Assembly (NCBI GenBank): GCA_026712605.1
Contig: JAPORL010000181.1
Span: 1 to 9,818 of the forward strand
Direction of reading: 5' to 3'
Source of the DNA: Pseudobdellovibrionaceae bacterium
GTDB lineage: Bacteria > Bdellovibrionota > Bdellovibrionia > Bdellovibrionales > UBA1609
Length of the DNA stretch: 9,818 nt
In this document: one piece after another, positions 1 through 8,424 of the stretch
How the letters are laid out: each line of letters opens with the position of its first letter
Numbering within the stretch: the stretch's first letter is position 1
Position numbers and translations under genes: made by a program
The notes under the pieces: generated by a model
Databases searched by the model: none
What the model was told of the DNA's origin: nothing
The model's input: the letters and a program-made list of their open reading frames with translations, nothing else

Positions 1-320
1 AAGCGACTTGCAGTCGCGTTGTGTTCAAATCCGAACTCGCTTTTAGCTTTGTATATTACAAGCTTTTGATCAAGAGACTGAAATAGGAATAAATGAGCCT
101 TAAAATTAAAACATGTGGTTTGTTACAAACGAGCTTCAGTTACTATGTTCAATCTAAACTTGTTTTTAGCTTTGTATCTTACAAACTTTTGATCAAGAGA
201 TTTGTAATAGGAATAAATAAGGTTTAAAATTTAAAACATGCGGTTGGGCACAAACGAGCTTCAATTGTATTGTGGTCAAATCCGAATTCATTTTTTAGCT
301 TTATATCTTATAAGCTTTTA
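1..320. repeat. Degenerate tandem repeat, period about 123-129 bp
   Basis: This 394-base stretch before the first gene contains no supported ORF, but it does contain a decayed tandem repeat. Taking TTTTAGCTTT as the unit start, copies begin at 41, 164 and 293, giving spacings of 123 and 129. Positions 1-40 match the tail of a preceding copy, since TCAAATCCGAA recurs at 26-36 and near 279-289. The best conserved parts are the TTTTAGCTTTGTAT...TTACAA block, TTTTGATCAAGAGA (copies 1 and 2), AATAGGAATAAAT, and ACAAACGAGCTTCA. Copy 3 loses similarity after about 320. The array reaches the left edge, so it may continue outside. Its function is unknown. It could be intergenic satellite-like DNA, REP-like elements or the remains of a transcribed RNA. 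Confidence 0.8.
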
Positions 321-394
321 GTAAATATAAACTAGATTGAAATTTATTATGGAAGTTTGCTATCTCTTTTATCAAGCTTTTAAAAAAGTAATTC

Positions 395-727
395 TTAGCT
401 TTTAGGACACTGACTATTAAACTCAACTTTAGCTTTCATATAGTCTTTTTGAGCTTTCTCTAGCTCATTTTTTTTCTCTAATAGTTTATTCTCATCAATT
501 ACTCGATCTTCATCAGATTTATAAACATTATGATTAATTTTTAATTGATTAATTCTATGACGACTTATATAAGAAGCATATTCACGATTCAATCTCTCCT
601 CTTTTATTTTTAATTCAGTTGAGAGATTTTCACAATTACTGTTTGAAGTTCTATTTTCAGAATTTGTTTCTTGATAGCTGGCTGATAATAAAGGTAAAAT
701 TGCAAATAAAGTAAAAATAAGTTTCAT
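395..727 (-). CDS. Small putative secreted coiled-coil protein, function unknown
   Basis: I do not recognise this 110-residue protein. Residues 1-17 look like a Sec signal peptide: a Lys near the N-terminus, then a hydrophobic core (LIFTLFAILPLL) and a small-residue SAS region suitable for signal peptidase I. The mature part is polar and rich in Lys, Glu and Asn. It has a heptad-like, probably helical stretch from about 37 to 103, framed by exactly two cysteines, C32 and C107. These could form a disulphide that closes a helical hairpin in the periplasm (inference). The start is supported by AAGGAG seven bases upstream (735-740). A TTGACA box lies further upstream. It stands alone, divergent from the atp operon. 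No convincing terminator follows it. It has no visible link to ATP synthase. Confidence 0.7.
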   Translation of the reverse strand: MKLIFTLFAILPLLSASYQETNSENRTSNSNCENLSTELKIKEERLNREYASYISRHRINQLKINHNVYKSDEDRVIDENKLLEKKNELEKAQKDYMKAKVEFNSQCPKS

Positions 728-744
728 ACTATAACTCCTTTTTT

Positions 745-773
745 AAAATAAGTTATTAATCTTGATTTGTCAA
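745..773 (-). promoter_or_regulatory. Candidate sigma-70 promoter for the small secreted protein gene
   Basis: On the minus strand a perfect TTGACA (768-773) is followed after 17 bases by TATTTT (745-750), which matches four of six bases of the -10 consensus. The predicted start of transcription, near 738, would fall inside the Shine-Dalgarno sequence (735-740). The leader would therefore be very short, or the true -10 may be elsewhere. Confidence 0.4.
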
Positions 774-832
774 TTTCACTGGAAAAAATGAAGTCTTATA
801 ATTGGCTGAAAAGCCAGTTTTAAAGTTTCACA

Positions 833-861
833 TTGACCTAAAGAAAAAGACAGTCTAATAA
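833..861 (+). promoter_or_regulatory. Candidate promoter for the atp operon
   Basis: TTGACC (833-838) matches five of six -35 bases. Two overlapping -10 candidates follow: TCTAAT (854-859, better match but 15-base spacing) and TAATAA (856-861, weaker match but 17-base spacing). This would give a leader of roughly 80 bases before the first atp gene at 950. The surrounding DNA is so AT-rich that chance -10 matches are common. Confidence 0.35.
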
Positions 862-949
862 CAAATAAACAATTTAAAAGCTCTTAATTTTTGAAAGATT
901 TTTTGAGCCCAATTGAAAAAATAAAAGAGTAAATAAAATAAGGCTTTTT

Positions 950-1393
950 ATGGAGACTTTAAAAACTTTAATTCAAACTTTATCTTTGGATCATAGTTTT
1001 TTTTATCACTTAATTCTAGCTCTTATCCTTTATTTTATCTCTAAAAAATGGTTGTTTCAACCTTATATTGCCAAGATGGATGAACGGAGCAGACTAACAA
1101 AAGGTCGCATGGATACAAACGAGGAAAAAAAACTAGAAATTGAAAAAAAGAAAGAGCTTTATGAAGAAAAAGCAAAAAATATACATAAAGAGTTTCAAAA
1201 ACTTTTTAGTGTAATGAAAAATAAAGCTATGGAAAATTTTTCTAAAGAAAGCTTAAAACTAGAAAAGGATCAAAAAACTTTCTTGGATGAGCAGAAAAAA
1301 AATTTAGTAGAAAATGCTAAAAAACAAAATGAAATTTTAGAAAAAAGCCTTCCTCAATTAAAAGAGTCTTTGTTGGGAAAAATAAAAAGTTAG
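950..1393 (+). CDS. atpF: ATP synthase b-type stator subunit (b'-like)
   Basis: This is a 147-residue single-span protein of the F-type ATP synthase peripheral stalk. It holds the alpha/beta head still relative to the membrane a subunit. A hydrophobic segment at about residues 15-33 is followed by the family's arrangement of a Pro (P38) and a short basic/acidic DERSR stretch. The rest (about 45-147) is a charged continuous helix, rich in Lys and Glu, fit for a right-handed coiled coil. It lacks a cleavable signal sequence and is shorter than the second b gene, so the two probably form a b/b' heterodimer, as in phototrophs and many deltaproteobacteria. It is the first gene of the operon. A weak AAGG precedes the ATG. 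Sequence conservation is low, as usual for b subunits, so the call rests on topology and position. Which copy is b and which b' is uncertain. Confidence 0.85.
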   Translation: METLKTLIQTLSLDHSFFYHLILALILYFISKKWLFQPYIAKMDERSRLTKGRMDTNEEKKLEIEKKKELYEEKAKNIHKEFQKLFSVMKNKAMENFSKESLKLEKDQKTFLDEQKKNLVENAKKQNEILEKSLPQLKESLLGKIKS

Positions 1394-1401
1394 AGGCTTA
1401 A

Positions 1402-1983
1402 ATGAAAAGAAAGCTTTTATTTCAAATCACTGGATTTTTAATTTTATCTTTTCCTTGGCTCGCTTATTCAGCCAGTGAGTTTTCTGCTAAAGCTATCTTT
1501 TTTCAAGCCTTTAATTTTTTTCTTTTTTTTCTGGCTTTTTTATTTTTAGTGAAAAAACCTTTAAAGGCTTTTTTTCATCAAAGGCAGAAAGATTTTTTTT
1601 CTTTTGAGGAGAAGTCTTTAAATTTAGAGAAAAAATTAAAAAAAGAACTTGAAATTTGGGATGAAAAGTTAAAAGACTTAAATAGCAAAAAAAATAATAT
1701 AAAAAAACAGGCCCAAGACGAAGGCAATCGCTTTATGTTACAAAAAAAGCAAGAGCTAGAAAGCCTCAAAAAAAAATTTAAAAAGACTTCTGATTTTTTG
1801 ATTAGTTTAGAAAAACAAAAATTAAAAAGGGAAAGCTTAAGACATTGGAGATCTGAATTGGTAGAAAAAACAAGAGAAGAATTAAGTGAATTATCTTTAT
1901 CAGAAAATTTTCAAAAAAAAGAGCAGGAAAGCTTTTTAACTTTATTAAGTAGTAGCCGATTATTTGAAAAAGCTAAGGATTAA
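1402..1983 (+). CDS. atpF: ATP synthase subunit b with N-terminal signal peptide
   Basis: Second b-type stator subunit, 193 residues. It begins with a signal-peptide-like region (about 1-24, KRK then a hydrophobic core and AYSAS). A second hydrophobic, extremely Phe-rich span follows (about 31-51), containing the family Asn (N38 in QAFNFF) and then KKPLKAFFHQR, which resembles the conserved Lys-Pro and Arg after the b-subunit membrane helix. Residues about 65-193 form the long charged stalk helix. b subunits with a leader peptide are known in deltaproteobacteria such as Geobacter. It starts eight bases after the preceding b' gene. The gene contains several long A or T runs, including A9 at 1768-1776 and T8 at 1523-1530 and 1593-1600. 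These are in frame as read, but they are possible slippage or sequencing-error sites. Confidence 0.85.
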   Translation: MKRKLLFQITGFLILSFPWLAYSASEFSAKAIFFQAFNFFLFFLAFLFLVKKPLKAFFHQRQKDFFSFEEKSLNLEKKLKKELEIWDEKLKDLNSKKNNIKKQAQDEGNRFMLQKKQELESLKKKFKKTSDFLISLEKQKLKRESLRHWRSELVEKTREELSELSLSENFQKKEQESFLTLLSSSRLFEKAKD

Positions 1984-1990
1984 AAAATAA

Positions 1991-2009
1991 AAAGGAGAAA
2001 ATAAATTTG
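1991..2009 (+). promoter_or_regulatory. atpH: Ribosome binding site fixing a TTG start for atpH
   Basis: AAAGGAG (1991-1997) lies nine bases before the TTG at 2007-2009. No ATG exists in this frame at a suitable place, and the protein N-terminus downstream of the TTG fits the delta-subunit family, so TTG is the likely initiation codon. Confidence 0.75.
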
Positions 2010-2522
2010 AACAAAAGAAAAAGTGAAGTTTATGCAAGAGCTCTTTTTGAGCTGGATTCTGGCTCTGAGTTTTTAAAAAATTTAAATTTTTTTTCAAATA
2101 TTTTTATTGAAAAAAAAAGCTTTTCTTTTTTCCTTTCTTTAGGTATCCCTTTATCTGAAAAAAAAAAGTTTTTAATTGAAAGCTTAAAAAAAGCTCCAAG
2201 CCTACTTAAAAATTTTTTCTTGGTTTTATTAGATAATAAAGGCTTTTCTTTTTTGCCAGAAATTGTAAAAATTTATCAAGATTTGTTGGATGATAAGAAT
2301 AAAATTTGCCGAGGTTTGATTTTTAGTCCACAAAAACCTTCTCAAAAAGAAAAAGAGCAGATAGAAAAGCTTTTAGGAAAATTTTTTAACAAAACAGTTG
2401 TTCTTGAAGCCAAAGAAGATAAAAAGCTTATAGCGGGATTTTTAGTATCTGCAGGAGGCTATATGTTTAAAGGAACAAGTGCGCAGTATCTTAGAAATTT
2501 TGAAAAATTAGGAGGTCTATAA
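2007..2522 (+). CDS. atpH: ATP synthase delta subunit (OSCP-like)
   Basis: Delta sits on top of the alpha3 beta3 head and joins it to the b/b' stalk. The 171-residue product is close to the usual length of about 175-185. Near the N-terminus YARALFEL matches the family (YAKALFEL), and [22 protein letters not shown] (from about residue 68) matches the conserved hydrophobic NFL...L..K...L..I...Y pattern. The C-terminal domain retains the glycine-bearing [17 protein letters not shown] region, which corresponds to the family LIGGxxxxxGxxxxDGS; the usual Asp before GS is replaced here by Lys. The C-terminal [11 protein letters not shown] fits the final helix. It starts with TTG and overlaps atpA by one base (TAATG), indicating translational coupling. 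It carries the longest homopolymer in the window, A10 at 2158-2167, plus A9 at 2110-2118. Confidence 0.92.
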   Translation: MNKRKSEVYARALFELDSGSEFLKNLNFFSNIFIEKKSFSFFLSLGIPLSEKKKFLIESLKKAPSLLKNFFLVLLDNKGFSFLPEIVKIYQDLLDDKNKICRGLIFSPQKPSQKEKEQIEKLLGKFFNKTVVLEAKEDKKLIAGFLVSAGGYMFKGTSAQYLRNFEKLGGL

Positions 2523-4030
2523 TGTTTCAAGCCGATGAAATTCGCCATCTATTACAAAAACAAATCCAAAACTATGAAAAATCCTTAGAGCTTTCTGAGT
2601 GGGGACAAGTTGTTTCTGTGGGAGATGGGGTTTGCAGAGCTTATGGTTTAAAAAATGTTATGATGTCAGAGATTGTTTCTTTTGAAAAGGGAGCAAAAGC
2701 CTTAGCTTTGAATTTAGAACAAGATAGTGTGAGTTTAGTGCTTTTAGGCTCTGAAACAGAAGTAAAAGAAGGAGATAAGGTTTACCGAACAGAACAGATC
2801 ATTCAAGTCCCTGTTGGTACAGCTCTTTTAGGGCGAGTGGTGGATACCTTAGGACAGCCTTTAGATGGATTGGGGGAAATCAAGGCAGAAAAATTTAATC
2901 CTTTAGAGCAAATTGCTCCGGGAATTATTTCTAGAGAACCAGTTAGTGAACCTCTTCAAACAGGAATTAAAGCCATTGATTCTATGATACCTATTGGCAG
3001 AGGACAAAGAGAGCTGATTATTGGAGACAGACAAACAGGCAAAACAGCCATAGCTATAGATAGCATTATTAATCAAAAAGATCAGGGGGTTAAGTGTTTT
3101 TATGTAGCTATCGGACAGAAACGATCTACTGTTGCTGGAGTGATAGAAAAATTAAGAAAAGCAGGGGCTATGGAATACACAACTGTTATTTCTGCCACAG
3201 CCTCTGATCCAGCCCCTCTTCAGTTTTTAGCTCCTTATAGTGGAGTGACTATGGCGGAGTATTTTAGGGATAAAGGAGAGCATGCTCTTATTGTTTATGA
3301 TGATTTGACCAAACAAGCCCAAGCCTACCGTCAGTTGTCTTTGCTTTTAAGACGACCTCCTGGGAGAGAGGCTTTTCCGGGAGATGTTTTTTATATTCAC
3401 TCAAGGCTTTTAGAGCGGGCGGCAAAAATGCATAGCTCTAAAGGAGGAGGCTCTTTAACAGCTTTGCCTATTATAGAAACACAAGCCGGAGATATTTCGG
3501 CTTATATTCCAACCAATGTGATTTCTATTACAGATGGACAAATTTTTTTAGAAGCCGATCTTTTTTATAAAAATATCAGACCAGCGGTCAATGTGGGAAA
3601 ATCTGTTTCTCGTGTGGGAGGAGCGGCTCAAGTAAAAGGAATGAGACAAGTCGCTGGAACTTTAAAATTAGATTTGGCTCAGTTTAGAGCTTTAGAATCT
3701 TTTTCTGCCTTTGCTTCCGATCTCGATGAAACTTCTAAGAAACAGCTGGCTCGCGGAGAGCGTTTGGTAGAAGTTTTAAAACAAAAAGAAAGCAGTCCTT
3801 TAACAGTTCAAGATCAAATTCTTTCAATTTTTGTTGCAACTAGAGGATACCTAGACTCTATTAAAGCCAATCAAATTTTAGATTTTGAAAAGCAGTTTTT
3901 AGATTTTATAAAATCTAGATACTCTCAAATTTTAGAAACCATTAAAAAAGAAAAAAAATTAAATAATGAAATAGAAAAAAAACTGGAAGATATTATTCAA
4001 GAGTTTAAATCTGTTTTTAAAAGTGAATGA
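2522..4030 (+). CDS. atpA: ATP synthase F1 alpha subunit
   Basis: Non-catalytic nucleotide-binding subunit of the F1 head, 502 residues, full family length. The beta-barrel domain spans about 25-95. The Walker A motif GDRQTGKT is at 168-175, and the Walker B-like region [17 protein letters not shown] at 255-271. [10 protein letters not shown] at 361-370 includes R364, which corresponds to the conserved arginine (E. coli alpha R376) that reaches into the catalytic site of beta. The C-terminal helical domain with [16 protein letters not shown] (about 397-412) is typical. A perfect AGGAGGT (2510-2516) five bases before the ATG makes this the strongest ribosome binding site in the operon, consistent with a subunit needed in three copies. 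The start overlaps the atpH stop by one base. Nothing in the catalytic framework looks unusual. Confidence 0.98.
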   Translation: MFQADEIRHLLQKQIQNYEKSLELSEWGQVVSVGDGVCRAYGLKNVMMSEIVSFEKGAKALALNLEQDSVSLVLLGSETEVKEGDKVYRTEQIIQVPVGTALLGRVVDTLGQPLDGLGEIKAEKFNPLEQIAPGIISREPVSEPLQTGIKAIDSMIPIGRGQRELIIGDRQTGKTAIAIDSIINQKDQGVKCFYVAIGQKRSTVAGVIEKLRKAGAMEYTTVISATASDPAPLQFLAPYSGVTMAEYFRDKGEHALIVYDDLTKQAQAYRQLSLLLRRPPGREAFPGDVFYIHSRLLERAAKMHSSKGGGSLTALPIIETQAGDISAYIPTNVISITDGQIFLEADLFYKNIRPAVNVGKSVSRVGGAAQVKGMRQVAGTLKLDLAQFRALESFSAFASDLDETSKKQLARGERLVEVLKQKESSPLTVQDQILSIFVATRGYLDSIKANQILDFEKQFLDFIKSRYSQILETIKKEKKLNNEIEKKLEDIIQEFKSVFKSE

Positions 4031-4032
4031 TT

Positions 4033-4051
4033 TTAAAAACTCCGTTTTTAA
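4033..4051 (+). promoter_or_regulatory. Intercistronic hairpin between atpA and atpG
   Basis: TTAAAAAC (4033-4040) and GTTTTTAA (4044-4051) form an eight-base-pair perfect stem with a TCC loop, centred in the 39-base gap between atpA and atpG. It lies about nine bases upstream of the AAAAGG ribosome binding site of atpG. It has only one G-C pair and no following T-run, so it is not a good terminator. A role in mRNA processing or in lowering gamma synthesis relative to alpha and beta is possible but unproven. Confidence 0.4.
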
Positions 4052-4069
4052 TAGAAAAAAAGGAAAAGC

Positions 4070-6338
<2,269 letters not shown>

Positions 6339-6353
6339 CAAGGTTTTCTAAAC

Positions 6354-6746
6354 ATGAAAGTTAGTCTTTTTACACCAGAAAAAGTTTTGATAAAAGATAA
6401 AGAGTTTAAAGAGTTAATAGTTCCTTCTGTAAAAGGGTATTTAGGAATTTTACCAGGACATGCTCCTTTGGTGTCTCTCTTGCAGGCTGGAGTTTTAAAG
6501 TATCTCCCTAAAAATTCTGAAAAATGGGAAAGCTTAGCTTTAGGATGGGGCTATTTAGAAGTGTATTCTGAAGGGGTAAGGATTTTAGCGGAATCAGCGG
6601 AAACAAAATCCACTTTAGATAAAGACAAGATCCATAAAAAGTTAAAGAGCATTCTAGAACAATTGGAAAAAATTAATCTAGAGCCTCAAAAAAGACAGAC
6701 ACTTGAAAGAGAAAAACTTTGGTTGGAAGGTCAGTTAGAGCTTTAA
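6354..6746 (+). CDS. atpC: ATP synthase epsilon subunit
   Basis: Epsilon binds the gamma shaft and the c-ring, and in many bacteria its C-terminal helices inhibit ATP hydrolysis. The 130-residue product has the N-terminal beta-sandwich with the diagnostic GYLGILPGHAPLVSLLQAG (about 28-46), followed by a charged two-helix C-terminal domain (about 85-130), so it is the long form capable of an inhibitory conformation. Its ribosome binding site is weak (CAAGG, 6339-6343, ten bases from the ATG). It is the last gene of the operon and ends 18 bases before the stop codon of the convergent rng gene. No strong terminator separates them, so read-through antisense RNA into rng is possible. Confidence 0.96.
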   Translation: MKVSLFTPEKVLIKDKEFKELIVPSVKGYLGILPGHAPLVSLLQAGVLKYLPKNSEKWESLALGWGYLEVYSEGVRILAESAETKSTLDKDKIHKKLKSILEQLEKINLEPQKRQTLEREKLWLEGQLEL

Positions 6747-6764
6747 TTTATTATTTATAGTTTT

Positions 6765-8210
6765 TCAAAGCTTTTCTATTCTAAAAGTTCCTAAATCTAA
6801 TTGGACTTTTTCTTTTAGATCCAGTTGGATAAAAAGTTTCTTTTTTAAAAACTCCAAACTTTCCGATTCGTTTTCTTCAATATAGGTTTTTATTTTAGGG
6901 TGACAAAAAACTCTAACTTGTTGTTTTCTTTTTAAAAGTGAAAAATTTTTAGGAGACATTCTTTCTATTTTTAAAAATAAATCAGTTGCAATAGTCGGAA
7001 TGGTTTTTTTTCTACCTAGTCCCCCACAATCTTGACAGGCTTCAGTCATAAAGTGAGATAGGGAATTAGCACCTCTTTTTCTTGTGATTTGCACCATTCC
7101 CAATTCACCCATTTTAAAAACTCTAGGATGAGATTTATCTTCTTTTAATCCCTCTTCTAAGCGATTGACTACTTTTTCACCGTCTTCTATTGACTCCATA
7201 TCTATAAAATCAATTAGGATAATGCCTCCTAAATGTCTCAACTGAATTTGCTCGGTAATTTTTTGAGCCGCTTCTAAATTTAGCTCTAAAAGGCTTTGAG
7301 CTGTATTTTTTTTCCCTTTAAATCTTCCAGAATTGACATCAATGACAGTAAGGGTTTCCAGCTCTTCAAAAATTAAAAAGCCTCCGTTTTTTAAAGATAC
7401 TTTTTTTTGATTGGCTGTTTGAACTTGAGATTCTAAATTAAATTTTTCAAAAAGGGATTCGGAATCATTGTAAAATTTTGTTTTTTTTGCCAGATCAGAT
7501 CGAGAAGCTTTGATCCACTTTTTTACTTCTTTAAAGGTTTCTTTTTCATCTATAAATATTTGCTCAATATCCTTAGATAGCAAATCAGTTAAAAAGGACA
7601 ATAAGGGTTCTTCTCCAGATATCAGCTTTCCTAAATTTTTTTGAGTTTTAAATTGCTCTTTTAACTTTTTCCATTGTGTTTTTAGTTGTTCAAGCTCTTT
7701 TTTGATTTGTTGTTCTTTTTGCTCTTTGGCAAAAGTGCGGACAATTAAAGATCCGGGGGGTTTCATTTTTTTTACAATTTCATTTAATCTTTTTCTTTCT
7801 TCGGGAGATTTGATTTGACGGGAAAGAGCAGTTTTTGTTTTTTGTTCAGGTAAGTACACAAGGTAGATTCCAGTTAAACCGATCTCTTGAGTAAGGCGAA
7901 CACCTTTATTCCTAATGGGATCGGCTTTAATTTGAACTAAAATATCTTGTCCGGGTTTTAAAACTTTAGAGACTTCTTTTGTTTTTCCCATCAGATCTTT
8001 TCCGTAAAGAAAGCCTGATCTTTCTAAACCTAAATCTACAAAAGCAAAATTTAAGCTTTTTGTAATTTTGCTAACTCGTCCTTTATAAATAGCTCCTACT
8101 TGAGAGGGATTTTTATTTCTGTGATAGAAAATTTGTGTGAGTTGGTTTTTTTCCACACAGGCTACACGAGTTTGATAAGGACGGACATTTATAAAGATAT
8201 CAACAGACAT
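6765..8210 (-). CDS. rng: Ribonuclease E/G family endoribonuclease (RNase G-like)
   Basis: Single-strand-specific endoribonuclease acting in rRNA 5' maturation and mRNA decay. At 481 residues it has the RNase G length and lacks the long RNase E C-terminal scaffold. The N-terminus (DIFINVRPYQTRVA) aligns with RNase G from its first residue. An S1 domain follows (about 38-110, VGAIYKGRVSKI...AFVDLGLERSGFL). The 5'-phosphate sensor R-T pair is R158-T159 in LIVRT. The catalytic Mg-binding aspartates are in DVNSGRF (D291) and LIDFIDM (D334). ITRKRGANSL leads into the zinc-link CQDC (C392 and C395), which holds the dimer. The insert after the sensor (about 162-192) is strongly Lys/Glu/Gln-rich and looks coiled-coil. 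No Shine-Dalgarno sequence is visible before the ATG. The gene is convergent to the atp operon and divergent from asnS. Confidence 0.95.
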   Translation of the reverse strand: MSVDIFINVRPYQTRVACVEKNQLTQIFYHRNKNPSQVGAIYKGRVSKITKSLNFAFVDLGLERSGFLYGKDLMGKTKEVSKVLKPGQDILVQIKADPIRNKGVRLTQEIGLTGIYLVYLPEQKTKTALSRQIKSPEERKRLNEIVKKMKPPGSLIVRTFAKEQKEQQIKKELEQLKTQWKKLKEQFKTQKNLGKLISGEEPLLSFLTDLLSKDIEQIFIDEKETFKEVKKWIKASRSDLAKKTKFYNDSESLFEKFNLESQVQTANQKKVSLKNGGFLIFEELETLTVIDVNSGRFKGKKNTAQSLLELNLEAAQKITEQIQLRHLGGIILIDFIDMESIEDGEKVVNRLEEGLKEDKSHPRVFKMGELGMVQITRKRGANSLSHFMTEACQDCGGLGRKKTIPTIATDLFLKIERMSPKNFSLLKRKQQVRVFCHPKIKTYIEENESESLEFLKKKLFIQLDLKEKVQLDLGTFRIEKL

Positions 8211-8229
8211 AAGTTATATATAAGTATAA

Positions 8230-8235
8230 ATTATA
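8230..8235 (-). promoter_or_regulatory. rng: Candidate -10 element for rng
   Basis: The minus strand reads a perfect TATAAT here, 19 bases before the rng start codon. It would give a leader of about 12 bases with no ribosome binding site. No acceptable -35 box is present at 16-18 bases, so the call is tentative. Confidence 0.35.
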
Positions 8236-8301
8236 AGGAAGTCTATTTTTATACAGTTTGCATAAAAAGCTCTTTTTCCTTAATTAAATGTAAAAATTTC
8301 T

Positions 8302-8330
8302 TTACTTTTATTAAATAAAGTAATTTTTTT
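8302..8330 (+). promoter_or_regulatory. Weak terminator-like hairpin with T7 tail upstream of asnS
   Basis: TTACTTT (8302-8308) and AAAGTAA (8317-8323) pair perfectly around an eight-base loop and are followed directly by seven T residues (8324-8330). The geometry is that of an intrinsic terminator on the plus strand, but each arm has only one G or C, so it would be unstable. No plus-strand gene ends before it. It would matter only if asnS transcripts begin further upstream. Confidence 0.25.
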
Positions 8331-8401
8331 ATATTAATAGAGTTTTTTAGGAAGGCTTTTATTTGAAATTGAAAAGCGAGAAAACTCCAATTAATATAAA
8401 G
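8327..8401 (+). promoter_or_regulatory. asnS: Long nested inverted repeat upstream of asnS
   Basis: Three consecutive paired segments make one long imperfect hairpin. TTTATATTAAT (8328-8338) pairs perfectly with ATTAATATAAA (8390-8400). After a one-by-two internal loop, GAGTTTT (8340-8346) pairs with AAAACTC (8381-8387), extended by a T-G wobble and a T-A pair. GCTTTT (8355-8360) then pairs with AAAAGC (8372-8377) around an 11-base loop. The base of the stem is nine bases before the asnS ribosome binding site. It overlaps the inferred asnS promoter, so it may act either as DNA (operator, cruciform) or, if transcription starts upstream, as a leader RNA structure. It lacks any visible T-box sequence. 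Confidence 0.6.
8369..8397 (+). promoter_or_regulatory. asnS: Candidate asnS promoter
   Basis: TTGAAA (8369-8374) and TAATAT (8392-8397) are separated by 17 bases. The expected transcript would start near 8404, leaving a short leader that includes AAGGAG. Both boxes lie inside the inverted repeat. TATAAA at 8395-8400 is a better -10 by sequence, but its spacing is too long (20). Confidence 0.4.
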
Positions 8402-8409
8402 CGATAGAT

Positions 8410-8424
8410 AAGGAGTTTATCTTG
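8410..8424 (+). promoter_or_regulatory. asnS: Ribosome binding site fixing a TTG start for asnS
   Basis: AAGGAG (8410-8415) is six bases before TTG (8422-8424). The protein aligns with the OB-fold N-terminus of AsnRS soon after this codon and there is no ATG alternative nearby, so TTG initiation is likely. Confidence 0.8.

Noticed and set aside
2..48. tRNA-like 3' portion (GCGACT/AGTCGC hairpin followed by GTTCAAATCC resembling a T-loop)
   Set aside because: The putative T-stem has two mismatches, there is no room for a variable loop between the hairpin and the T-arm, no CCA follows, and similar sequence recurs within the tandem repeat copies.
934..939. TAAAAT as a -10 box just before the first atp gene
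   Set aside because: It has a poor -35 partner (TTGAAA at 913-918, only 15 bases away), and a transcript from it would start at about the ribosome binding site. The upstream TTGACC site fits better.
1578..1769. Minus-strand ORF of 63 codons inside atpF
   Set aside because: It is the antisense of a Lys/Phe-rich coding region, which naturally gives Phe/Ser/Leu-rich open frames. It has no homology and no independent context.
6737..6774. Bidirectional terminator between atpC and rng (AGAGCTTT / AAAGCTTT)
   Set aside because: The stem is eight pairs with a wobble, the loop is 22 bases, and the following T-run is short. This is expected by chance in AT-rich sequence and too weak to call.
8100..8318. 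Plus-strand 72-codon ORF reaching from antisense of rng into the asnS upstream region; considered as an asnS leader peptide
   Set aside because: It starts with a TTG without a ribosome binding site, over a third of it is antisense to conserved rng, and it has no run of Asn codons near the hairpin.
8327..8401. T-box riboswitch upstream of asnS
   Set aside because: There is no AGGGTGG-type T-box sequence, no specifier stem and no strong terminator. Only the long inverted repeat is supported.
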